DNA of 64,000 nt from Nostoc linckia z4 (GTDB lineage: Bacteria > Cyanobacteriota > Cyanobacteriia > Cyanobacteriales > Nostocaceae). The notes under the pieces are model-generated. The model worked only from the letters and a program-made list of their open reading frames with translations, was not told the DNA's origin and searched no databases. Shown one piece after another: positions 54,916 through 61,286 of the stretch (the first letter of the stretch is position 1; every line of letters starts with the position of its first letter). A program made the translations under genes and the position numbers. Where the stretch lies: NCBI RefSeq assembly GCF_002608075.1, contig NZ_LAHA01000028.1, forward strand, positions 22,575 to 86,574, in the 5' to 3' direction.

Positions 54916-56157
54916 TTACGATTCGCTGCTGAGAAAATCAAATAATTGATGCGCCATTTCTAATTTAGAACAAGGTGCGATCGCCACTTGCCGCCCTTGT
55001 GTATCTAAAAATATTGCTTCATTGTTATCGCTGCCAAAACCACTATCTGCCCGGTCGATGGGGTTCGCAACGATGGCATCTAATTTTTTCTTCTGTAATT
55101 TTTCTAACGCAGGATTGACAATATCACCAGTTTGTGCTGCAAAGCCAATTAATATTTGATGCGACTGTTTGAGTTGTGCTAATCGAGCGACAATATCGGG
55201 TACGGGTTCCAAGGGTAAAGCTTCGGGGAGCGATCGCTTGGGCAATTTTTCTGTACTATAATCTCTGGGCTTGACATCTGCCACTGCTGCTGACATGACA
55301 ATGATATCAGCGTTGGCTAAATACTCTACCATCGCGTGGTGCATTTCCTCGGCACTCGTCACAGGAATTGCTTGGACTCCCAAAGGTGCTTGCCAATTAG
55401 CTGGTGTATGCACCAGAGTCACCCTTGCCCCTCGGTGCAGTGCTGCCTGGGCAATGGCTAATCCCATTTTACCTGTGGAAGGATTGCCAATAAACCTTAC
55501 TGGGTCGAGATATTCTCGCGTTCCTCCGGCGCTAACTAATACTCGTTTACCTATTAAATCTCGTTTGCCTTGGGTGTGTAACAGCGATTGAATGTAAGTT
55601 AAGATTTCTGGGGGTTCTGCCATCCTCCCAGCACCGACGCGATCGCAAGCTAATAAACCCGATGCTGTATTCATTCCATGATATCGGCTATCGATGGACA
55701 ACTGTTGCCAATTTCGCTGCACCGATAGTTGTTCCCACATATCCGTATTCATCGCTGGTGCTAACAACACCGGACAAGTAGAAGCCAGTACGGTATTTGT
55801 GAGTAAATTATCAGCCATACCGTAGGCTAATTTTGCTAATGTGTTAGCTGTCAAGGGAGCAATTACCATCACATCTGCCCATTCACCCAACTCAATGTGC
55901 AACGGACGAGAGTAAGTTGGTTGCCAAAAATCATCATCTGTGTATGCTTGATGGCGAGATAGGGTGGCCACAGTCAAAGGTGTAATAAATTGCTGTGCCG
56001 AACGGGTGAGAATGACTCGCACTTCCACCCCAGTTTTAAACAACGTTGAAATCAATTCACAAACTTTATAGGCGGCGATACCGCCACCTATAGCAACTAA
56101 AACCCTGCTCAATTTTGGATTTTGGATTTTGGATTTTGGATCTATGGGAGATTGCAT
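54916..56157 (-). CDS. coaBC: Bifunctional CoaBC: phosphopantothenoylcysteine decarboxylase / phosphopantothenate-cysteine ligase
   Basis: I choose ATG 56157 (413 aa); an ATG at 56187 would add ten residues. It makes 4'-phosphopantetheine from phosphopantothenate and cysteine in coenzyme A synthesis. The FMN-dependent CoaC half shows VLVAIGGGIAAYKVCELI, VMVIAPLTANTLAKLAYGMA and APAMNTDMW; the CoaB half shows SAGGTREYLDPVRFIGNPST and GFAAQTGDIVNPALEKLQKK. The N-terminal residues SKIQNPK are encoded by a repeated heptamer (GGATTTT inverted), an oddity discussed under findings. Confidence 0.94.
   Translation of the reverse strand: MQSPIDPKSKIQNPKLSRVLVAIGGGIAAYKVCELISTLFKTGVEVRVILTRSAQQFITPLTVATLSRHQAYTDDDFWQPTYSRPLHIELGEWADVMVIAPLTANTLAKLAYGMADNLLTNTVLASTCPVLLAPAMNTDMWEQLSVQRNWQQLSIDSRYHGMNTASGLLACDRVGAGRMAEPPEILTYIQSLLHTQGKRDLIGKRVLVSAGGTREYLDPVRFIGNPSTGKMGLAIAQAALHRGARVTLVHTPANWQAPLGVQAIPVTSAEEMHHAMVEYLANADIIVMSAAVADVKPRDYSTEKLPKRSLPEALPLEPVPDIVARLAQLKQSHQILIGFAAQTGDIVNPALEKLQKKKLDAIVANPIDRADSGFGSDNNEAIFLDTQGRQVAIAPCSKLEMAHQLFDFLSSES
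56112..56143. repeat. Heptamer repeat (GGATTTT)n inside the coaBC reading frame
   Basis: Four tandem TTTTGGA units lie over the start of coaBC and, on the minus strand, encode SKIQNPK in frame. Seven bases repeated three times equal 21 bases, so the repeat can be translated through without changing frame. Confidence 0.8.
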
Positions 56158-56229
56158 TGGTATTTTCGGATTAAGCAAGTGATACATTAACCCTGATAAT
56201 CTTTGATTCTAGCTAGTTGACCCCAATCT

Positions 56230-56256
56230 AAAATCTAAAATCTAAAATCTAAAATT
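56230..56256. repeat. Heptamer repeat (AATCTAA)n
   Basis: Tandem AATCTAAAATCTAAAATC units lie between the DUF2555 stop and coaBC. It is the complement of the TTTTAGA heptamer near 53925. Confidence 0.85.
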
Positions 56257-56257
56257 G

Positions 56258-56470
56258 CTACGCTTCATCGTAGGGTTCCAAGTCTAACAGATAAATGTAG
56301 GGTTCCACTAACTCTGGACGCTGAAATGCAATCGCTCGTAGTAGATGCCAATCATTTAAACCCTCAAAAGCATTACTGTAATTATCCAGCTCCAGACGAG
56401 AAGCTAGCTGTTCTACTTCTGCCGCAGTCATAGCAGCAATTTCTTTTCTGGAAATGCTTAGAGTTGTCAT
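56258..56470 (-). CDS. DUF2555 cyanobacterial small protein
   Basis: 70 aa from ATG 56470; a GTG at 56494 would extend it by eight. ISRKEIAAMTAAEVEQLASR, LELDNYSNAFEGLNDWHLLR and IYLLDLEPYDE match the DUF2555 family, which is limited to cyanobacteria and plastid lineages. It is helical and cytosolic; function unknown. Confidence 0.88.
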   Translation of the reverse strand: MTTLSISRKEIAAMTAAEVEQLASRLELDNYSNAFEGLNDWHLLRAIAFQRPELVEPYIYLLDLEPYDEA

Positions 56471-56494
56471 AATGCTTGCCCCTCCCTTATGCAC

Positions 56495-56876
56495 GCATTC
56501 GCCTTCAGCATGGGTGAAGTTGCTTTATATTGCAGCCTCCCAATATATATTACTCATTACAGGTCATTGATTTCGTGAAATTTTTCCGCATTTATACCAG
56601 AATTTATAAAAAAATCGTAATCTTGACCATGCCTTCAGGGGGAACAGGCAACAGGGAACAGGGAAAAGAAGAAAAAGTAGCCCCGAAAAAGGACTTCTAA
56701 ATAAAAAAATAATCAATCGTTTTGGTAAGCAGTTCTTGGGGAGGGGAGGCTTTTCAGGCAAGGGGAGAAATTGGATAGTGGCGTTGGATGGAGGAATTGA
56801 GTGTAGTTATTCTTGGGCGTCCTAAATTTATTTAAACCGATTTCCCTGTTGCCTGTTGCCCGTTAAGAGTTCCCTT
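56495..56876. other. Intergenic region without a convincing gene
   Basis: A 65-codon minus frame here shows CLFPLKAW/LLFLLFPVPCCLFP-type low complexity from GGGAACAGG repeats, so I do not take it as a gene. GGGGGAACAGGCAACAGGG and the CCCTGTTGCCTGTTGCCCG tract at 56843-56863 are inverted dispersed repeats. Confidence 0.6.
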
Positions 56877-57500
56877 TTAATCAGCAAGTGTGTTGCTCGC
56901 GAAGTTCCGTAACACATTTAACGTTTGTGGATCTATTTCATGCCCCGTGTCAAATTCGTGGTACTCTACAGCAACTCCCAAAGATCCTAGAGTTTCTCGT
57001 GCTTTCCATGCGGCTTGCAGGGGCACAACTTCGTCATTTCTGCCGTGGGTAATTAAAGTCGGGGGAATTTCACCGCTAGCTGCGGCGATGGCATCAGGAT
57101 GTAAATACCCACTCATGACAACTAAACCCGCTAGGGGCAATTTCGATCCTACATCCAAAGTCATTGCCCCGCCTTGAGAAAATCCACTCAAAATTGTCCG
57201 TGACAAAGGTACACCAGTACTGGCTTCTAAGGATTGCAACAATTCAATAAGCAATTGCCGACTTTGTGTCAATCCTTGATACATATTTTCCACTCTCAAA
57301 TCGTACCATGCTCTGCCGATGGGTGAGTAAGGATACGGGAAAGGTGCATTCGGTAATACAAACTGATAATTCGGTAAATTAATATAAGGTAGCAAAGATG
57401 AGACATCTTCAGCATTAGCACCCCAACCATGCAAAGTCACAATTAAACCTGCCGGTGGTTGAGAATTGGCTGTGGGAACATTGATAAATTGTAAAGACAG
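56877..57500 (-). CDS. Phospholipase/carboxylesterase family alpha/beta-hydrolase, apparent CTG start
   Basis: Starting from CTG 57500 gives 207 aa; GTG 57440 would give 187 aa but cut off the first strand. The CTG is preceded by AGGAG seven bases upstream, and the residues after it, SLQFINVPTANSQPPAGLIV, form a normal N-terminus for the family. The catalytic Ser is in LSGFSQGGAMTLDVG, the oxyanion segment in TLHGWGANAEDV, the Asp in ITHGRNDEVVPL and the His in FDTGHEID. It hydrolyses short-chain esters or acyl-thioesters; the substrate is not clear. Confidence 0.82.
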   Translation of the reverse strand: MSLQFINVPTANSQPPAGLIVTLHGWGANAEDVSSLLPYINLPNYQFVLPNAPFPYPYSPIGRAWYDLRVENMYQGLTQSRQLLIELLQSLEASTGVPLSRTILSGFSQGGAMTLDVGSKLPLAGLVVMSGYLHPDAIAAASGEIPPTLITHGRNDEVVPLQAAWKARETLGSLGVAVEYHEFDTGHEIDPQTLNVLRNFASNTLAD

Positions 57501-57592
57501 AGGTTTACTCCTAAAATGTGACTCTTTGAGTAGATTCTATCTTTTGAAGTAGACTTACGTATCAGGAACCGGATGCTGCTTCTACAGAGTTT

Positions 57593-58014
57593 TTACCAAG
57601 GTACTGCTTCACCAAGGTGAAAAAAGCCGCCACTCGGCCCATCATCAGCAAGCATCGCTAACTCAACGCCGGTTTTCGCTCCTTGTGGGATATCTATCAT
57701 TGCACCTTCACCACCTAATTCAGTTTTCACCCAACCTGGATGAGCGCTATTAATTTTTACAGGAGTATTGCGTAACTCATGGGCTAAATGGATGGTAAAG
57801 GCGTTGACTGCTGCTTTAGAAGCATTGTAAGCAAATGGTTTGGAGTCATAAATTGGTGAATCAGGAGTAGCATGAAGTGTTAATGAGCCTTCGATACTAG
57901 ATATATTGACAATTCGACCGCTAGGACTTTTTAAAATTAACGGTAGGAGTACTTGAGTCAGTTCCACCAAGCCAAAAAAATTGGTATTGAATGTCTGTCG
58001 AATAATGTCTATTG
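57593..58014 (-). pseudogene. 3' fragment of a short-chain dehydrogenase/reductase gene
   Basis: The remaining part encodes about 140 residues, from IDIIRQTFNTNFFGLVELTQ through the catalytic Ser and YxxxK (IVNISSIEG, YNASKAAVN) to SGGFFHLGEAVPW. Compared with the intact SDR at 46189 it lacks about the first 105 residues, including the Rossmann TGxxxGIG and NNAG motifs. The break lies near 58005-58014, just at a 15-bp motif that marks the edge of the next gene cluster. It may be interrupted by an insertion, with the 5' part on the far side, outside the window. An internal GTG (57970) could still give a short product, but it would not bind NADPH. Confidence 0.8.
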
Positions 58015-58026
58015 AATCCCCAGTGA
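58012..58026. repeat. 15-bp direct repeat, copy 1, at the SDR break
   Basis: TTGAATCCCCAGTGA lies between the SDR fragment and the stop codon of the 137-aa gene. An exact copy is at 58615-58629, 603 bp away. On the minus strand both follow immediately after stop codons (TAG, TAA). Candidate attachment or recombination site. Confidence 0.7.
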
Positions 58027-58027
58027 C

Positions 58028-58435
58028 CTAACTGCGATCGCGTTCGTACTCCTGTGCAGTTTCGTACTCACGCTGAAACTCTTCTAGAGCTTCCACTCTT
58101 TTAAATAGCTGGTCTCTCTGTGAAGTATTGACCATTTCTAGTTCGCTGATTTTACTGGCTACTTGCTTAATCATCAAAAACAATACGTTTTTATCAAGAC
58201 TAGAAAGTGTCTCAGCGTCTACCAACAAACTGTTTAAAGCTTCACTTGTAGATGTAGTGCATTCTAGAAAATTACCAATAACCTTAAAATCCCAAGTTTC
58301 ACCATTGACATCTTGGGGATGAATGTAGAAGCTATACTGATTGTTTTGGTCTTTTTGGACTCTAAGCCTAAAATCTATTGCTTTTCCATCGTGTAACTGA
58401 AAATAATTTTCTAGTGTAAACCTACTACTAATCAT
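58028..58435 (-). CDS. Unknown protein at the edge of the accessory cluster
   Basis: 135 aa from ATG 58435; a TTG at 58441 adds two. AAGG lies 8 bases upstream. The N-terminal half is beta-like (RFTLENYFQLHDGKAIDFRL, NNQYSFYIHPQDVNGETWDF); the C-terminal half is a coiled coil ending EFQREYETAQEYERDRS. Its stop TAG is in the same frame as the downstream SDR fragment. No family recognised. It is the last gene of the minus-strand cluster. Confidence 0.65.
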   Translation of the reverse strand: MISSRFTLENYFQLHDGKAIDFRLRVQKDQNNQYSFYIHPQDVNGETWDFKVIGNFLECTTSTSEALNSLLVDAETLSSLDKNVLFLMIKQVASKISELEMVNTSQRDQLFKRVEALEEFQREYETAQEYERDRS

Positions 58436-58634
58436 GCTCAACCTTGAAAAGTTAATAAAAGAGTTAGGGAATCTTGGCGAATACTTACTATCTCTACTAT
58501 CAACCTTTATAGCCTATTACGATGATTTGTACGGCTATCCTTGGGGACGAATTCAATTAATAGGAATACTGTGCTTAGGATTCGGTTTTTACCTTGGGCT
58601 AATTAATTTGATTCTTGAATCCCCAGTGAGTTAA
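58434..58634 (+). CDS. Possible small membrane protein, divergent to the 137-aa gene
   Basis: 66 aa with one clear membrane helix near the C-terminus (IQLIGILCLGFGFYLGLINL). Its ATG overlaps the ATG of the minus-strand gene within the palindrome CATG, and no ribosome site is seen upstream, so it may not be expressed. Its last codons fall in the 15-bp repeat. It ends over the end of the convergent 135-aa gene. Confidence 0.35.
   Translation: MLNLEKLIKELGNLGEYLLSLLSTFIAYYDDLYGYPWGRIQLIGILCLGFGFYLGLINLILESPVS
58615..58629. repeat. 15-bp direct repeat, copy 2
   Basis: TTGAATCCCCAGTGA, identical to 58012-58026 and in the same orientation. On the minus strand it follows the TAA stop of the 135-aa gene, again with only one base between stop and repeat. 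Confidence 0.7.
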
Positions 58635-58990
58635 TTCTCGTTTTCGTCTTCATCAGGGTCAGCAACCGGCTGGGAGCGAACAATAAAGCCAGTTTGTTTT
58701 TCTAAATGGCGTTGGATGTCAATAATGTGGAAGTTAAGCCGACTGGATTTATGCTTAATCATCTGTTTCAACCCACGGGCAACATCTGATTGCCATTCCT
58801 TCCGGACTACATAATCAGTTTTATGTGCAGATAAATCCATCTGAATTAAATGAATTTCTTTTCTAAATTCATCTGAAGCTTTATCAATTTCTCGATAGAT
58901 TGCTGCTTCCATGTGGCTAATGCGATAAACAATCGCAACTAGCGCAAATATTCCTAAAATCAAGTCTACAGAGTTTTTTAAATCAATCAT
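58631..58990 (-). CDS. Small membrane-anchored coiled-coil protein
   Basis: I choose ATG 58990 (119 aa); a further upstream start at 59038 would add a Cys-rich leader. One membrane helix at about 8-25 (SVDLILGIFALVAIVYRI) is followed by a long helical, coiled-coil region (AAIYREIDKASDEFRKEIHL, SRLNFHIIDIQRHLEKQTGF) and an acidic tail DPDEDENEN. The layout resembles phage spanin/holin-like accessory proteins or membrane tethers. No family recognised. Confidence 0.65.
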   Translation of the reverse strand: MIDLKNSVDLILGIFALVAIVYRISHMEAAIYREIDKASDEFRKEIHLIQMDLSAHKTDYVVRKEWQSDVARGLKQMIKHKSSRLNFHIIDIQRHLEKQTGFIVRSQPVADPDEDENEN

Positions 58991-59062
58991 TGTATGCAAT
59001 GGGCATAAACAGCGGTTATTAATTGTAAATAAAAGCAAAATATTGATAAGAATTTGGACTCA

Positions 59063-59533
59063 TTAAAGGGCATCGATTTTAGATTCAACGCGCAAGACAT
59101 CATCTTTAACAGATTCGACTAATTCAGTTAGATTATCAGTGATTTGTCCTGTAAATTCATAAATTGTTAATTGCAGATTTCGCAACCAATAAGCATCAGA
59201 TAAGACCAACTCATAATTGCTAGCGAAAGTTGGCAGGATTAACAACTTAGAACGATTCAGAAACAAGCTAAAAGTAGCAATTTCTGATTTTTGACCATTA
59301 ACACCAGCATTAGGGAAGGCTTGAGATGCCCTTAAATTCCCCGCCCATTTCCATTGTTTTCCCGCTGGGATAGTAGAAACTGTTTTTGCTATCAAAATCT
59401 TGCTGCTAAAAGTAATCGGGACTTCAAATGCAGGGAGTGGATAGTACCCCCCTAAAGGCGTTGCTTGCACAGCTTCTTTATATTCTTGATATGCCAAAGA
59501 CCAGTTTTGGGAATTATTTAACTCACCTGCCAT
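59063..59533 (-). CDS. Unknown beta-rich protein of the accessory cluster
   Basis: 156 aa, ATG 59533. It opens MAGELNNSQNWSLAYQEYKE and then shows alternating strand-like blocks (VPITFSSKILIAKTVSTIPA, KSEIATFSLFLNRSKLLILP), ending in a helical tail (LTELVESVKDDVLRVESKID). This is compatible with a small structural, tail- or baseplate-like protein but there is no family match I can name. It lies 5 bp after the 76-aa gene. Confidence 0.65.
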   Translation of the reverse strand: MAGELNNSQNWSLAYQEYKEAVQATPLGGYYPLPAFEVPITFSSKILIAKTVSTIPAGKQWKWAGNLRASQAFPNAGVNGQKSEIATFSLFLNRSKLLILPTFASNYELVLSDAYWLRNLQLTIYEFTGQITDNLTELVESVKDDVLRVESKIDAL

Positions 59534-59538
59534 TCCCT

Positions 59539-59769
59539 TTACAGTATTCCTGCTGTTGTTAAATTGGCTTCAACTTGCAAGAGATACTCATCAACATTCA
59601 CACCACAAAGTTCTAGAATGTCACAAAAATCTTCTAAAGATAATTTCCCTTGAGCAAATTGTATTTTTGCGAGATTTGCACATTCTAATTGCTTAATTAG
59701 GTACGAGCATTCTTCAAGGCTCATCCCTGGCGTGGTAATAATTTGTAGTCCGAGTATCTCGTTAATCAT
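59539..59769 (-). CDS. Small helical protein of the accessory cluster
   Basis: 76 aa: MINEILGLQIITTPGMSLEE, then helices LECANLAKIQFAQGKLSLED and DILELCGVNVDEYLLQVEAN. Its start overlaps the stop of the preceding gene as TAATG, so translation is coupled. Small acidic helical proteins in such a position can be assembly chaperones; this is inference. Confidence 0.6.
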   Translation of the reverse strand: MINEILGLQIITTPGMSLEECSYLIKQLECANLAKIQFAQGKLSLEDFCDILELCGVNVDEYLLQVEANLTTAGIL

Positions 59770-60356
59770 TAGCGGTAAATCTCCGGCTTAAAACTAACAC
59801 CTTTATTGCCACTAGCAGCAGCTACAGCCGCAGCAATCGCAGCTTTAACCTCTGAATATGACGGATCATCGGTGCTACGACCGAACGGGTATGTATATGA
59901 AGCACCCGCTTTTGATTTATACGTATCGCCAGTGATTTTTGATGTTTTGGTGGTGGCAGTCGTCCCGGTGACATTTTTGACTGTAGCCCTGGCAGGGGTA
60001 AAACCATTCACCTTGGTTAAATTGGTAATTCCCTCTGGCGTGGTATCTATATTTAGCTCGGCAGCGGAAAGCCCAGCAGCGGTGAAATTGGTAATCGCTC
60101 TTTGAGAAATGTCTACCAAAAAACTATTAGTGTTAGCAGCCGGTAAAGCAAAAGGCTTAAGAGCTGCTGCTGCTATATCGCCAGGATTGCTGGTAGTAGA
60201 CCTTGTATAGGTGATCATTCGCTTCCCGGCTTTATAATCCTGGAATTGTCGCAATTGTGAGCCAGAGGGCGCGTCAGGAATTTCTGTAGTGTCGTTAGCA
60301 CCTGGGGGGCGTAGATATTTTAATGCCGCGTTGAGGTTGTTAAATCTTTTACCCAT
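59769..60356 (-). CDS. Unknown Thr/Ala-rich protein of the accessory cluster
   Basis: 195 aa, ATG 60356. The N-terminus is helical (MGKRFNNLNAALKYLRPPGA); the rest is Thr-, Ala- and Gly-rich with beta-like blocks (TYTRSTTSNPGDIAAAALKP, VKNVTGTTATTKTSKITGDT) and an Ala-rich helix near the end. This composition is like phage structural proteins, but no family is recognised. Overlaps the next gene by one base (TAATG). Confidence 0.65.
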   Translation of the reverse strand: MGKRFNNLNAALKYLRPPGANDTTEIPDAPSGSQLRQFQDYKAGKRMITYTRSTTSNPGDIAAAALKPFALPAANTNSFLVDISQRAITNFTAAGLSAAELNIDTTPEGITNLTKVNGFTPARATVKNVTGTTATTKTSKITGDTYKSKAGASYTYPFGRSTDDPSYSEVKAAIAAAVAAASGNKGVSFKPEIYR

Positions 60357-60459
60357 GTTATTACTGGTGTTTAAAGTATCTGTTTAGGTTCTAGCATCTC
60401 CAAAACGCAGAAAAGCGTAAGACGACAAGTTAACTATCCGTTGAGAAAAACGTAGTATT

Positions 60460-61284
60460 TTAGCTGCCTCCAATCCTCTGAATGACCGACTTTAACCCTA
60501 CGTCAGCCATAGCAACTAGGTTGATCGCGTTTGCTCTGCCGTGGATCAGAAGTTGGGCATAGCGAAAGCTGACATCAACTCGTGGTCTTTGTACGGGTTT
60601 TTTGATAGTAGAGCCGTAGACTAAATGGGTTCCAGGGTTTAATGAGTAGGAGCGATCATGCTCGATGTATTGTTGGTTATCGTCACTAAATGGATGCCCT
60701 TGTATGTCTAATATTTTTTTTGTGACTCTTACTCCTTCTGTTTTAGATTTAACCAATAGGCGCAAATCATAGCCACGTTCTACATCTTGATAGGTGTATT
60801 TGTACCATCCTTTTTCCCATACAAAGATAGGATTAGTGAATTCTCGTTTAATTGCACTTGCTAAAACTTCCGCTTTTGCTCTGCTGATAGTTGCGGAAGT
60901 TTCATTCATTAACCTAAATGTTATTTCTCCTCTAGCTGGAGAATTTCTATCAGTCATGTCAGCGTCGGATCGCTCTTTAAAAAAAAGTTTTATTTGAGGT
61001 TTAAAGGTAACATCTCGCTGTAGTTCTTGAACTGGAATCCCATAAATAGGAGCTTGCACAGACTGTAATCTTCCTGCCGTTACTTCAAATAGCCACATTC
61101 TCATCATGGTCATGGTTGCTGTATCACCATCTTTCATGGTGCAAGCTACCCTTAAAGAAGATTTTGGAGTTTCCAAGCTATCAGCAGGTGTTTTGTTAAA
61201 ATACTGATTTACTGCTTTGTTATGCCAGCGTCTTACAGTGTCTTGTAGATGTTCCCATTCGTTAAAGTTCTCCGGTAAAGGCAT
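60460..61284 (-). CDS. Unknown protein of the accessory cluster
   Basis: 274 aa, ATG 61284, two bases after the stop of the 886-aa gene. The N-terminus is helical with Trp (FNEWEHLQDTVRRWHNKAVN); further blocks are RVACTMKDGDTATMTMMRMW, ITFRLMNETSATISRAKAEV, WEKGWYKYTYQDVERGYDLR and a C-terminal RPRVDVSFRYAQLLIHGRAN. No signal peptide or membrane helix. Mixed alpha/beta. In a tail-like gene order this would be the position of a distal-tail or tail-completion protein; no direct evidence for that. Confidence 0.65.
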   Translation of the reverse strand: MPLPENFNEWEHLQDTVRRWHNKAVNQYFNKTPADSLETPKSSLRVACTMKDGDTATMTMMRMWLFEVTAGRLQSVQAPIYGIPVQELQRDVTFKPQIKLFFKERSDADMTDRNSPARGEITFRLMNETSATISRAKAEVLASAIKREFTNPIFVWEKGWYKYTYQDVERGYDLRLLVKSKTEGVRVTKKILDIQGHPFSDDNQQYIEHDRSYSLNPGTHLVYGSTIKKPVQRPRVDVSFRYAQLLIHGRANAINLVAMADVGLKSVIQRIGGS

Positions 61285-61286
61285 AA

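Noticed and set aside
56564..56761. Minus-strand frame of 65 codons
   Set aside because: The product is low-complexity from GGGAACAGGG repeats and has no ribosome site.
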